Positions 23,601 to 35,639 of a stretch of DNA of 64,000 bases are shown here, one piece after another. Each line of letters starts with the position of its first letter. Positions within the stretch are counted from its first letter, which is position 1. Made by a program: the position numbers and the translations under genes. Source of the DNA: Haliotis asinina (lineage: Eukaryota > Mollusca > Gastropoda > Lepetellida > Haliotidae). Below the pieces are notes generated by a model. That model was not told the origin of the DNA and ran no database searches. It saw only the letters and a program-made list of their open reading frames with translations. The stretch is taken from positions 73,892,504 to 73,956,503 of the forward strand of contig NC_090280.1 in assembly GCF_037392515.1 (NCBI RefSeq), in the 5' to 3' direction.

Positions 23601-26046
23601 ACAAGCATGGTCAGTTGGGTCGAGGTCTGCTCGCCATTCCATCCCTCTACTAGAGCTCTGTGATCCACTACTGCTGGGGGACGTGTGTACACACGTGGAA
23701 CAAGTTCACCACAAGCATGGTCAGTTGGGTCGAGGTCTGCTCGCCATTCCATCCCTCTACTACAGCTCTGTGATCCACTACTGCTGGGTGACGTGTGTAC
23801 ATACGTGGAACAAGTTCACCACAAGCATGGTCAGTTGGGTCGAGGTCTGCTCGCCATTCCATCCCTCTACTAGAGCTCTGTGATCCACTACTGCTGGGGG
23901 ACGTGTGTACATACGTGGAACAAGTTCACCACAAGCATGGTCAGTTGGGTCGAGGTCTGCTCGCCATTCCATCCCTCTACTAGAGCTCTGTGATCCACTA
24001 CTGCTGGGGGACGTGTGTACATACGTGGAACAAGTTCACCACAAGCATGGTCAGTTGGGTCGAGGTCTGCTCGCCATTCCATCCCTCTACTAGAGCTCTG
24101 TGATCCACTACTGCTGGGGGACGTGTGTACATACGTGGAACAAGTTCACCACAAGCATGGTCAGTTGGGTCGAGGTCTGCTCGCCATTCCATCCCTCTAC
24201 TAGAGCTCTGTGATCCACTACTGCTGGGGGACGTGTGTACATACGTGGAACAAGTTCACCACAAGCATGGTCAGTTGGGTCGAGGTCTGCTCGCCATTCC
24301 ATCCCTCTACTAGAGCTCTGTGATCCACTACTGCTGGGGGACGTGTGTACATACGTGGAACAAGTTCACCACAAGCATGGTCAGTTGGGTCGAGGTCTGC
24401 TCGCCATTCCATCCCTCTACTAGAGCTCTGTGATCCACTACTGCTGGGTGACGTGTGTACATACGTGGAACAAGTTCACCACAAGCATGGTCAGTTGGGT
24501 CGAGGTCTACTCGCCATTCCATCCCTCTACTAGAGCTCTGTGATCCACTACTGCTGGGGGACGTGTGTACATACGTGGAACAAGTTCACCACAAGCATGG
24601 TCAGTTGGGTCGAGGTCTGCTCGCCATTCCATCCCTCTACTAGAGCTCTGTGATCCACTACTGCTGGGTGACGTGTGTACATACGTGGAACAAGTTCACC
24701 ACAAGCATGGTCAGTTGGGTCGAGGTCTGCTCGCCATTCCATCCCTCTACTAGAGCTCTGTGATCCACTACTGCTGGGTGACGTGTGTACACACGTGGAA
24801 CAAGTTCACCACAAGCATGGTCAGTTGGGTCGAGGTCTGCTCGCCATTCCATCCCTCTACTAGAGCTCTGTGATCCACTACTGCTGGGGGACGTGTGTAC
24901 ACACGTGGAACAAGTTCACCACAAGCATGGTCAGTTGGGTCGAGGTCTGCTCGCCATTCCATCCCTCTACTAGAGCTCTGTGATCCACTACTGCTGGGGG
25001 ACGTGTGTACACACGTGGAACAAGTTCACCACAAGCATGGTCAGTTGGGTCGAGGTCTGCTCGCCATTCCATCCCTCTACTAGAGCTCTGTGATCCACTA
25101 CTGCTGGGGGACGTGTGTACATACGTGGAACAAGTTCACCACAAGCATGGTCAGTTGGGTCGAGGTCTGCTCGCCATTCCATCCCTCTACTAGAGCTCTG
25201 TGATCCACTACTGCTGGGGGACGTGTGTACATACGTGGAACAAGTTCACCACAAGCATGGTCAGTTGGGTCGAGGTCTGCTCGCCATTCCATCCCTCTAC
25301 TAGAGCTCTGTGATCCACTACTGCTGGGGGACGTGTGTACATACGTGGAACAAGTTCACCACAAGCATGGTCAGTTGGGTCGAGGTCTGCTCGCCATTCC
25401 ATCCCTCTACTAGAGCTCTGTGATCCACTACTGCTGGGGGACGTGTGTACATACGTGGAACAAGTTCACCACAAGCATGGTCAGTTGGGTCGAGGTCTGC
25501 TCGCCATTCCATCCCTCTACTAGAGCTCTGTGATCCACTACTGCTGGGTGACGTGTGTACATACGTGGAACAAGTTCACCACAAGCATGGTCAGTTGGGT
25601 CGAGGTCTGCTCGCCATTCCATCCCTCTACTAGAGCTCTGTGATCCACTACTGCTGGGGGACGTGTGTACATACGTGGAACAAGTTCACCACAAGCATGG
25701 TCAGTTGGGTCGAGGTCTGCTCGCCATTCCATCCCTCTACTAGAGCTCTGTGATCCACTACTGCTGGGTGACGTGTGTACATACGTGGAACAAGTTCACC
25801 ACAAGCATGGTCAGTTGGGTCGAGGTCTGCTCGCCATTCCATCCCTCTACTAGAGCTCTGTGATCCACTACTGCTGGGGGACGTGTGTACATACGTGGAA
25901 CAAGTTCACCACAAGCATGGTCAGTTGGGTCGAGGTCTGCTCGCCATTCCATCCCTCTACTAGAGCTCTGTGATCCACTACTGCTGGGGGACGTGTGTAC
26001 ATACGTGGAACAAGTTCACCACAAGCATGGTCAGTTGGGTCGAGGT
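20668..26046. repeat. 110-bp satellite array, about 49 copies
   Basis: A 110-bp unit beginning TTCCATCCCTCTACTAGAGC repeats head to tail for 5,379 bp with almost no length variation. Differences are mainly at a few sites: CTGGGTGACG or CTGGGGGACG, GTACATACG or GTACACACG, CTAGAGC or CTACAGC, and GTCTGC or GTCTAC. The unit is not a multiple of three, so the many 62-64 codon frames on both strands are by-products. The last unit breaks off at CGAGGT (26,046) about 60 bases before a Tc1-like relic. Confidence 0.97.
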
Positions 26047-26104
26047 TTCAATTGTAAGACCTTGATAGATTGTACTCTTTGCATTACATTTTTATTATAA
26101 AATT

Positions 26105-26930
26105 ACCAATACTTTGAAATAGGGTAACATCCTCCAAACTCTACATTCCTTAAAAGTAATGTGTATCGGTTCCTCTGGGGCCTCGGCTTTATTATTTTTC
26201 AACGAATGGAGAGTTACTTGGGCATTACTCTCTACGTTATCGGGTCGACCATAAAAGCCATGCATTGCTTGCAGGTATGGTAGTGCCATAGGAGCCCGAA
26301 TTACGTCCCGATAACCCTGACCAGTCGGAATACCGTTGACCATGTGTAGTAGCTTACGTTCATCAAGAGTTATCCCTGCCCAAAGCATGGTTGCATCTGT
26401 GATTCGCTCTCCATTGCGACGATAAATTCTCTGCCGACCATCATGGAAGGACAAATTGAATCTGCTATCAACTATGAAGAGCACGCGAGACCATGGACGT
26501 TGATTCCAGCGGCCATGATGTCTACTCCATCTCAGACGCACCTGCCTGTAACGAAGTGTTAGTGGTAGACGAACTGCCTGTATACCGAAGTCCGAATGCC
26601 TGTAAACGTCAACGAACGGTGTTCCTTGACATCCTTACATTGAACACTGTAGTGTTCAGTCTGAAGATCTGCTCTGTTAAAGAATCGGTTATGTAACCCA
26701 GTTTTAATCATGCATCTTTTATCTCGGACAGTTGTGACTCTGGGGCGACCATGTCGACGTGCATATTCTTCCACAGAGCAATTGCCTTGAAATCTCTGCC
26801 ACAATCTACCAATAGCACTCTGACTCTGACGTTAAAGCGGACAACAACCTGCCGGTGAGTTGGACCACACATTCCGAAAGTCCATAGAATGACCCCGTTC
26901 AGCAAGAGTAAGCTTATACTGCGATTTCAA
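26105..26930 (-). pseudogene. Tc1/mariner-like transposase relic
   Basis: Minus-strand pieces encode, in order, an N-terminal helix-turn-helix region (THRQVVVRFNV; LWQRFQ equivalent; ARRHGRPRVTT), then LQTEHYSVQ, then a catalytic-domain block with WSRVLF, SRFNLSFHDGRQR and LWAGITLDERK. The usual first catalytic motif FSDESRF reads FIVDSRF, so the first aspartate is lost. A PDN remains near the second aspartate site. The C-terminal part with the third acidic residue is absent and the sequence ends near the 110-bp satellite. Frame changes separate the pieces. This is a dead, truncated Tc1-like copy. Confidence 0.85.
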
Positions 26931-27324
26931 ACAAGATCCTGAACAGTGAACGACAGTACAAAAGTATCAATGCATGTTCACGGACCTCCACTCTCTCTGG
27001 GTTTAGCTACTTGCACGTGCAAATCACTGGCATTAAGTGACAGGTGGACTTTCAAACTGACAATTTGAATAAAAATGTGTTATATGTAACAGAATGTATC
27101 GGACGTTAAAGAACTCAATACTGGCATTTCAGAGGGGGGATACATTTTTCATACTGTAAGGAAATTTTGTTACCAATAGCTTGTCCCATCATAAATGACG
27201 CGGAGTATACATCAGTTTATACATGAGATATTTAGCATGTTTCAAACACAGCGAATTACACAGATTCACTCACTTGGGTTGACTGTAAGTTACAAACACT
27301 TGGCTATCATATAACATGCCATAG
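26931..27324. other. Interval with no supported gene
   Basis: AT-rich spacer between the Tc1 relic and a SINE. No terminal repeat of the Tc1 element could be identified here. Confidence 0.5.
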
Positions 27325-27605
27325 GTGAGTGAATTATTTTAGTTTTGCTAGCAATATTCCAGCTATATGGCTGCGGTCTGTAAGCAGTCGAGTCTGGACC
27401 AGACAATCCAGTGATCGACAGCATGAGCATCGATCTGAGCTATTAACATTAGAGTCAACCAAGTCAGCGAGTCTGACCATCCGATGCGATCCGATTATTC
27501 ATACTTTACGACAATCACAGTCGCCTTTTATGGCAAGCATATGGGCTTTTACCCAAGTATTTATGGGTTGCTGAAGGCCTTTTCTACCCCGGATCTTCAC
27601 GGGTC
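27325..27605 (-). repeat. SINE-like repeat type 1, near full length
   Basis: The plus strand reads TTAGTTTTGCTAGCAATATT, CCAGCTATATGGCTGCGG, GTCTGGACCAGACAATCCAG, AAGTCAGCGAGTCTGACC, GCCTTTTATGGCAAGC, and ends GGATCTTCACGGGTC. This is the most complete type 1 copy in the window and shows the 5' block that most other copies lack. Confidence 0.85.
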
Positions 27606-28204
27606 TGCTATCAGTGAAATGTGAGTGTTAATGCTAAATACAAAATATTTTACATGCAGTAATGTTCAGAATGTTAAGACAAGTATAAATGTATTGCACG
27701 ATGGCCTACAGGTTAACACTAGCCTTGTGGTCCAAAGTGCTTTGGTTCTAATTCAGTGGAATGCTATAAACTTTTGCAAATTTAAGCAATAAATGCATAG
27801 CCTCACATGACCTAACCCTTTCAGAAAAACTTCATGCAAAGGCTGTTTCACGATGGTATGCTCACTGGGCTGTCTGCAGACCTCTCTGTATGGCAACACA
27901 CATTTTCTTAAACATCATCGATGGATTTGTCATGTCTACGATAATTGTCAACGACTACCAAACATCGTTATTTCATAAATCCCTGTCTATGCGAGTTTGT
28001 GTTCGACATGTGTTCCTGCACCTACAGTGAGGGCAATATGCATTGGTTCAAAGCATACGAGATATCAGCATGTATTTAAGTCGGTTAAGCTTGAACATAG
28101 ATGAAAGAAATTCAACACACGCACGAACACATGAATGTTTGTTATTGTCAGCATTAAATCAGTTCACTCACTGCACATTTGTGGACACTAAGGGGCATCA
28201 GGCA

Positions 28205-28550
28205 CTGGCACGTACGGGTATCAATGACCGATGCCTTAGCTCCCCACTCTGATGGTGGTGGCAGTACCATCCCGGTACCTATCAGTGGCTGATGCTTTAG
28301 CTCCCCACTCTGAAGGGGTGACAGTACCATACCCGTACGTGTCAGTGACTGATTCTTTAGTTCCCCACATTTAAGGGGTGACAGTACCATCCCCGTACGT
28401 ATCAGTGACTGATGCTTTAGCTCCCCACGCTGAAGGGGGTGACAGTACTATACCCGTGCGTGTCAGTGTCTGTTATTTTAGCTCCCCACACTTAAGGGAT
28501 GACAGTACCATACCCGTACGTGTCAATGACTGCATCACTTCAGGATTTCC
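28205..28550. repeat. 60-bp minisatellite, 5-6 units
   Basis: The motif CAGTACCAT recurs at 28,262, 28,322, 28,382, 28,443 and 28,503. Each unit also carries CGTACGTGTCAGTGACTG and TTTAGCTCCCCAC. In repeat copies I and III a single related unit is present (near 3070 and 34,690), so this array expanded in or beside copy II. Confidence 0.85.
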
Positions 28551-29064
28551 TACCAGGCGACACCAACTGACCGACACACAGACAAAAGGGGGTTTGACCA
28601 AATATTCACTCACTCACACAAGTGCTAGCTACATCGAGACATTCTATACTGAGCTATACAGGATCACACCAGTTACAGTCCGACACATTTTATTACATTT
28701 CACTGATACATGTCCTCGACACGCGCGATACACATCAAGTGGGAAAGTCCGCTTTGACGATGGTTAAGTCTCGGGTGACTGCCTATATTCAACCTGTGAA
28801 CAGAAACGTCACTCATAAATATTTCTGATCAAAGCAAGGTCCATACATGTTCCCGACTATATCATAAGTGTCCATGAATCACTGTCATTCGAAAGATATC
28901 ATTTCCAGAGACCTGTTTTATTCAATGTGTGTAATGTACTATGAACACTGTCCCTACAATGTTCTCTCTCAATAAACTGTGGAAATATTTTGAAATGATC
29001 CCCTAAATTATTACGATTTTAATATTATTTTAATGCACACTTTTAACCAGGTATAAGCCAATAT

Positions 29065-29140
29065 TATTATTACAGGATATTTATATAGCGCACATGTCCA
29101 TGCAACTAGGTCTTTCACAAGGCGCTGATGGAACAGTGCG
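29065..29140. repeat. Short dispersed repeat (GGATATTTATATAGCGCAC type)
   Basis: TATTATTACAGGATATTTA, then TAGCGCACATGTCCATGC and AAGGCGCTGATGG, resemble a short repeat common in marine invertebrates. This is recognition from memory and no second copy is in the window. Confidence 0.3.
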
Positions 29141-30054
29141 TGAATGTACATGTCTCAACAATTGGTATTCCTTCTGATGTTTTGGGGTATTCGCTTGAGG
29201 GATATTGACCAAGGTGGTCACCACTACTCTCCAGTACCACCACTACCTTTACAAAATGGAATTGTGGAGAAGTTACTCAAGAATTTTTCCAGTGACAAAA
29301 CGTATAAAACTGCTGTGACGTCATGGCCATGATGGGCCTTTGCTCAGGCAGGTAAATGATGTTTTCACTGGTCGAGGCATTACTGCAAACTATATTTACT
29401 CACTCACAACTCTCATGCGTGTAATATTCAAGGGGGATTACAGCATCGGCCACCGACAGTATTGCAGTCGTATACTACGTCCTAGCATGGTACCATTAGC
29501 TCTTAAAGCGTCATAAACCACACTCACTCACTAACACGCAGGCAGAACGACGATGGCGTGTCAAGGTGTTTGTCGCAGTTACAGAGGACGTCTAGGGCAG
29601 CAAGTGCATCTAGGACATAGCACCAGCTACTCAAACTGTAGCATTACAGTTCGATCACGTGGTAGGTGAAAAGGTGACTGTGGGGTGGTCTAGTCTATAA
29701 ATAGTGTCCGTGCGTTACACTGAAGACTCGTGTCCAGCGTGTGACATCCATTTTCCCCTAATATTGGTGGAATATATAACAATACCATCAAGAAACACAA
29801 GAAATCAGCTAGAAGGTAAAAAGAATATTTAATAGTTATAGCTGATAAGTGTCGAATATGTATCAAAAACTGTTCTAAAATCTTGGTCGAGAAAAGCCAA
29901 AATGAGCAAGGGAAAACAGAATAATCCCAAGCCACTAAAATCAAAAACATCCCCAAAAATGTCCGGAAGGTAAAAAAAAAGTAGAAAGTCGGAAAACATA
30001 TTGTATTTAGGATTCAATGTAATTCAATATCACATGGCACAGCCTCCAAAGTGG

Positions 30055-30590
30055 CAAGATGTCACTTTAAGCGTCCATCTTAAACACACTCCACAAGAAT
30101 CCAAACAATCACAAGATGTCACTCTAAGCGTCCATCTTAAATAAACTCCACAAGAATCCGAACAGTCACAAGATGTCACTCTAAGCGTCCATCTTAAACA
30201 CACTCCACGAGAATCCAAACAATCACAAGATGTCACTCTAAGCGTCCATCTTAAACACACTCCACAAGAATTCGAACAGTCACAAGATGTCACTCTAAGC
30301 ATCGATCTTAAACACATTCCTCAAGAATCCAAACAATTGCAAGATGTCACGCTCAGCATCCATCTTAAACACACTCCACATGTATCTAAACAATTACAAG
30401 ATGTCACTCTCAGCATTCATCTTAAACACACTCCTCAAGAATCCAAACAATTGAATGATGTCACTCTAAGCGTCCATCTTAAACACACTCCTCAATACTC
30501 CAAACAATGTTGCAAGATGTCACTTTCAGCGTCCATCTTAAACATCTCTCTCAAGAATCTAAATAATTGCAAGATGTCACTCTAGGCATC
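30055..30590. repeat. 57-bp minisatellite, about 9-10 units (copy II)
   Basis: GATGTCACTCTAAGCGTCC starts units at 57-bp steps (for example GTCACT at 30,061, 30,118 and 30,175). On the minus strand the units run on directly from the stop codon of exon E2 and keep its frame. Confidence 0.9.
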
Positions 30591-30809
30591 CATCTTGGCA
30601 CGGAACACTCTCCTCAAGAATCCAGACATACGCGACAGGAAGACTCGAACTGGGGACTGGGTGGGGGTGTCGTCATCATCAAGGTTGATGTCAACGAAGT
30701 GAGGGGCGTCAGGGAGGACGGGGGTGAAGAGAGGGGCTTGGAGAGAAGTGGGAGAGGTGGGCAGCTCAGACAGGGGTTCAAGGATGGTCATGTATCTCCC
30801 AGTAGGACG
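30582..30809 (-). CDS. Unrecognised conserved exon E2 (copy II, intact)
   Basis: On the minus strand a pyrimidine-rich acceptor (CTTCCTGTCAG) precedes 76 codons ending in TAG. The product starts RPTGRYMTILEPLSELPTSP, continues with DAPHFVDINLDDDDTPTQ and ends SGFLRRVFRAKMDA. E1 at 31,067-31,125 would join it in phase 0. The same exon is in copy I (5'-truncated) and copy III (frame broken), with most differences at third positions or conservative. I do not recognise the family. A captured fragment of a host gene carried by the repeat, or a diverged paralogue cluster, both fit. No start codon exon was found, so the gene here is incomplete. Confidence 0.55.
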   Translation of the reverse strand, partial: RPTGRYMTILEPLSELPTSPTSLQAPLFTPVLPDAPHFVDINLDDDDTPTQSPVRVFLSRMSGFLRRVFRAKMDA

Positions 30810-31066
30810 CTGACAGGAAGGGAGAGAAGGACAAGTAGAGTGACAGATGGTGAAAGTCATAATCAGCATGTAAGGAAAATGTGATTTAGATATGGGATAT
30901 CTACTGCAAAGTAACACTGTGAGTAGTGTGCACATGAAGAGCAATGTGTTGGTGTGGCTTTGTGTTAGCAACTGATACAATGGATAGGTTCATACACACA
31001 ACAAGACACACACAAATTCAGTTTTAGAAAATGAAATACTGGTAATTCATTCCCTAGGACACCCAC

Positions 31067-31125
31067 TTGGCGAGGAGGGGCCCAGATGTCAAAGTTCAGA
31101 GGGAACCTGATCACAAGGTCAAGAG
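31067..31125 (-). CDS. Unrecognised conserved exon E1 (copy II)
   Basis: The acceptor TTCTTTCCCACAG leads into 59 bases that encode LDLVIRFPLNFDIWAPPRQ and end at a GTGGGT donor. With two leading bases and phase-0 end it splices in frame into E2, 257 bases downstream on the minus strand. The conserved tryptophan-proline core suggests a real folded protein segment, but I cannot name it. No further upstream exon was found up to 32.5 kb. Confidence 0.5.
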
Positions 31126-31616
31126 CTGTGGGAAAGAAGGAATGAAAGTCTGTTAAATAAATAATCAGACAACAAACAGAACCTGACTGTATCAAACAGT
31201 CAACAACAAATGACTTCGTTAAAACCTAAGTGGTCATTAGTGAACAAGGAAATTGAAACACAATACGTCCAACATGTTTATTCAACTGTCACTGAAGTTT
31301 CCACAGCATGATATATACCAAAGTTTATATATAGTTACACAATTAACTTATTTTCGTTTTAACAAGCACATTCATGTAAATTTGACCTTTATTGATTATG
31401 CTATATCAATGTATCATTGAATGAAAAGGCTTGTTTGGTTGATGCTAGGTTTAGCTAACCTTTATCCTTCAGTTAGCTCATGGTCGCACATGATTCAATG
31501 AGGTGTCATTACACTTTTATTGATTATTATATGCAGCTGTCAAAGAAAATATTTAACTGCACCGTCTACATATATACGTTTCCACAACCGGGTCTTGATC
31601 AGAAAGCACATGTTCG

Positions 31617-31875
31617 AAATAGCCTTTCAACCTACACTGTTGATTTGATTACATGACACAGTTTATGGATAACAATCTTTCATTACGTTTTTTCTGCCTT
31701 TTATTACCTTTCAGGGGTAATTCTTGGTCCATCATCAGAAGAATGGTGAATCAGCATTCACCTGATGAAGGAGCAAGAACTAGCTCTGACACGTGGTTTA
31801 GAAAATGAAAAGAAGCTGTTATCCATAAAACGTGTCATGTATTCATGTTTGTTCAACTTCTAAATGCCTTTCAAA
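31617..31875. mobile_element. Foldback-like element with hammerhead-like core
   Basis: The arms at about 31,617-31,690 and 31,805-31,875 are inverted copies of each other (ACATGACACAGTTTATGG against the complement of CCATAAAACGTGTCATGT; CCTTTCAA against TTGAAAGG). Between them a perfect 7-bp hairpin (31,745-31,762) is followed by CTGATGA, a 5-bp stem and GACAC. That resembles a hammerhead ribozyme core with a changed GAAA. No coding sequence is present. Confidence 0.45.
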
Positions 31876-31885
31876 AACCTATTGA

Positions 31886-32567
31886 TTCACTCTCTGACCA
31901 TGAGTGATATTTGTATCTTTTTGTGCTATAAATTATTGCAGTACTGAACATATCTTAAGATCTTTGAGAACAGAGGGAAAAAGAGGGAGAGAATGATAGA
32001 AATGTGAGACCTGATGGTGTTGTTTGATTTTTGCCTTGTTTATGGCTACATTCAGCAATTTTCAGGGTCGGTTTGGGGGTTAGTGTTTTGATGAATTGTG
32101 ACTTCCATCTGTGAGTACCAGTGACTCTATTCTATTTAATAGTGAATATATATCACAATATGACTTGGTGAGGCATATGCGATTAGTATTGTTTTCTTGA
32201 TACATACATTTGTAATTTGGGACTGTCTTTAGAATCCCCCACCAAATAAGCGGACGGGAAATCAGAGATGTTTATATCTTATTGCTTTGTTCACTTCACG
32301 ACCCGTCCCTGTTCTTAACTATGACGCACTGCTGCACACACATATTACACCGACACCTCCGGTTGTTTGCTTAACACTGATTTGTAACGTTCAGTAGGTT
32401 CAACCTAGTTATCGAAGCACCCGTAGAATCCCCATGCTACAGTAACTGATACCAGTGGCTGTTGCCGAACTTTGGTTGAAAGTAGACAGAGGGAACATTC
32501 TCATTAGAAAGACCTTAAACATTATAACTGGTAGCAACCAATAATAAGTTATAAGTTAATAAGTTAA
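31886..32567. other. Interval with no supported gene
   Basis: AT-rich sequence between the foldback element and repeat copy III. I see no coding exon, RNA or repeat here. Confidence 0.5.
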
Positions 32568-32944
32568 TATGCACACCCACAAGAAAGAACGTAAACTACT
32601 TATTCATTGTATATTTGGGTGAAACGGGTGTTGCATTCTTCTTGTTTGTAAACATAGTGAAAGGTTAAAAGGCCACAGGTAACCAAAAACAACTACACTG
32701 GTCAATCTTCCATAGCAGTCGGCGGGCTCTTCTGGGACTTCAGTGGAAGTTTCTTCGTTTCCCCACTCAGCTTGAAAAATGTAAATAAGTCACAAAAGAA
32801 AGCAAAAATGGCAACAATTAACTATTATAGAAATAAAGAAATACCTTGCGTGTAGGAGTTCATGATGACAATATCTGGTGATGAGCAGATCGTGAGGCAA
32901 ATGTCAACAGAAATTCAGCAATATCACAGAGGTATGATAGCGTC

Positions 32945-33002
32945 AAAATGGCGGTATCAGAAGTGAAACTGTCGTCATAGCGACGTCATAAATCTCGCGA
33001 GA
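32945..33002. promoter_or_regulatory. Promoter-like motif cluster in repeat copy III
   Basis: AAAATGGCGG (32,945-32,954), GACGTCA (about 32,982-32,988) and TCTCGCGAGA (32,993-33,002) have the same order and spacing as in copy I. On the complement, about 100-150 bases away, both copies have ATGAACTCCTACACGCAAG followed by GTATTTC, which could be a short first exon and donor. Confidence 0.5.
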
Positions 33003-33169
33003 TCGTCATAGCATTACGGGACGTTTCACCCACTAACATACTCATTCACTTAGCATCTGATAGAAGAAAACACGTGCACGATATTGCACAACCCAAGAGG
33101 TACACACATGGAGGAGTCGAACCCGGTCTGAGGTACGAAAGCTTTAACAACCTGGCTCCCACCACTTTT

Positions 33170-33345
33170 AAAAGTAATGAACTATTGTAAGCAATATTCC
33201 AACTATATGGCAGCGGGCTGTGCATAATCGAGCCTAGACCAGACAATCCAGTGATCTACAGCGTGGGCATTGATCTACACAATTGGGGATACGTTGACAT
33301 GTAACAATCAAGTCGGTGAGCCAGACCTCCCGATCCCGTAAGTCG
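33170..33345 (-). repeat. SINE-like repeat type 1, partial
   Basis: AAGCAATATTCCAACTATATGG, CAGACAATCCAGTGATC and CTCCCGATCCCGTAAG are clear. It has no counterpart at the matching point of copy I, so it probably inserted after duplication, directly next to an older SINE type 2 fragment. Confidence 0.7.
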
Positions 33346-33367
33346 ACTGTGTACCAGCGTGGGATAC

Positions 33368-33480
33368 TGAGGATCGGATCTGTGATCTGTGGAGATCCCG
33401 GTTGGAATTAATCAATGAATTGTCTGGTCCAGACCGCCGGCATACACCTGGAATGTTGCCTACCGCGGCGATAAACAACA
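33368..33480 (+). repeat. SINE-like repeat type 1, fragment
   Basis: This is the counterpart of 1905-2012, with ATTGTCTGGTCCAGACCGCC and GGAATGTTGCC. Confidence 0.7.
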
Positions 33481-35082
33481 AACAATTTGCAAACAAGATC
33501 TTTACTCAAACAAGTACAACACATGAAGTCTGTTTCGTTTATTTCGACGCTACCTGTGTTGTTGAAAATCTGCATTGTCATTGTTATAAGTTTTCACCGT
33601 TACGAATAACAGTACAGACTGTGCGGCGCCACACTGTATGGCCACAAGCTTGAGTAAAAACAGGCCGCCGTGATTGTTGTCGTGCGCACAGATCGATAAC
33701 CCTTTCACTGTTTACGCAAGATAAACTCACTGACGGCCTGGGAGCAGCCATTGTGTATCATCTGGGGCTCCACTTACTCATATCACATCCACCGCGGTTA
33801 CCCTTAACCCTGAAAAGCTCCAGGCCCTAAGGACGCAGAACGATTAAATGCTGTGGTCCTGGTCAGAGACTTTGTTTTAGCTGCGATATAAGTAATTCCC
33901 AACAAACAAATGTGACAACTAAGTTAAAGGGTTCAATTTGACTCTACTGACTGACTAGCCTTCCTTTTAACAGAGACCACATACCATCGGTATATGGTCT
34001 GCTTTTAACGACAAAATCAACATTCATGTCAAGATTCACGTTTTCTGAAACGTTTGTGATCTAAATTGCTTTCTCGAATGCAGACAACAGCTACTGATCG
34101 AGATAAAGTTATAGAAATTACTGAAAGATAGGGGGTTTTTTTGTTTTGTTTTGTTTTTTTTAAAAATAATAATCAAATAATTGTTATTGGGGACGTAAAG
34201 GCTGTCGGTCATATGGACCTGCAGAAAACAAAAGCTGTGGGTCCGAGTGGTTTTCAGTCGGCTTCGAGCCTGAGGACCGACATTAATTTTAAACCTACTG
34301 ATGGTTGAGTGACTGGGTGAATGCTTTGTCTCTTCTGGTGTGTTATTTAACGCCAGCATTCTGTAACGAAAAATGTCTGGACCAGTTCAAGTGATCAACA
34401 TGATGACCATCGACCGTTCCCGGCGAGTAGGTGAGCGGGTGAATGAGCGAGCGGGAGAGTTGTGTCTCTTGTCATGGCCATGGAAGGGAAACAACAACCA
34501 GTGAATTGCAGCATACACAAGTCTTCACCCAACAGTGGTATGATCACATGTAATCGTTATGTCACTTTCACACACACTGTGGTCCTAAAATCCATACTGA
34601 GCTGGGGAGGATAAAATCTGGGAATACTCAGTGTTTCTAGCACAGTTTCAAGAAGTGAATGCCGTGTCTTCTCACACGAGAATGACAGTGCCATACCCGT
34701 ACGTGTCAATGACTGCAGAAGGATCTCGACACACAGACAAAAGGGGGTTCGACCACATTCACTCGTTCACATAAGTGGTTGTCCAAACATTTTATACTTA
34801 GCTATACAGGAGCACATCAGTTCCGTTTCGACACATTTTATTAGATCACATTGATACATGTTCATGACAGGCGCGATACACATCGACTGCAGATTTAGAA
34901 GTTGGCTTTGACGATGGCTGATACCGGTAAGTCTCTGGTGAGTGGAGGGCTACCTATCTCCAATCTATGGACAGAAAAGAAAACAAACAATAAATCTTCC
35001 TGTCAAAGCAAAGTCACTTGCATGTTTCCGTCTATATCATGAGTGACTATGATTTCTTTTTTTCTTTTGACCTTGCAGTGAG

Positions 35083-35312
35083 TGAGTGAGGTTTGTTTAA
35101 CGTCGCACTCAGCAACATTCCAGCTACTTGGCGGAGTCTGTAAATAAGTGAGTCTGGACCGGATAATCAAGTGATAAACAGCATGAGCATTGATCTGCGC
35201 AATTGGGATGGATAACAAGTCCTCGAGCTTGACCATCTGATCCCGTTAGGCGCCTCTTGCGACAAGCATGGCTTCCTGAAGATCAGTTCTAACCCGTATC
35301 TTTAGCGGTCCT
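35083..35312 (-). repeat. SINE-like repeat type 1
   Basis: This is the counterpart of 3487-3712, with GTGAGTGAGGTTTGTTTAAC, CGTCGCACTCAGCAAC and GATCCCGTTAGGCGCC. Confidence 0.8.
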
Positions 35313-35639
35313 TTGACTCAGGACACGAGTTTTATCCTATAAACATACAACTACTGACATGCGACTACCTCAGAAAAACAGAATAGTGACAAAATCTATT
35401 TAAAAACTGCTCTGTAGACTTCAGCTGCCACACGCCACCTTGCTCTGAAGTCATGGCCAGGATTGGTCATTGGTGATGCAAGCAAATATTGCTTTCTATG
35501 TTCCAGTCATCACTAAGAATACATTTACTCAGAGCGTTCGAGGGTCACACTGATGACCCCAGATGAATATGTTGGGCCCATATTTCCCCATGTGATATTG
35601 CTGCAATATATGTAACTATACTCACACACATTCAACTTT

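Larger units (their letters stand above)
28560..31280. repeat. Copy II of the ~4.5-kb repeat (partial)
   Basis: The start matches copy I from about 3,110 (GACACACAGACAAAAGG and on to TTTGACGATGG). After a non-matching stretch, 29,780-31,280 matches copy I 4,430-5,830, including the minisatellite and both exons. A short flanking block (28,120-28,190) also matches 49,230-49,320, hinting at a fourth fragment. Confidence 0.75.

Noticed and set aside
20668-26046. Dozens of 62-64 codon genes on both strands
   Set aside because: They recur every 110 bases in step with the satellite unit, which is not a multiple of three; none has independent support.
20668-26046. CRISPR-like array
   Set aside because: Units are contiguous and nearly identical with no unique spacers, and the genome is animal.
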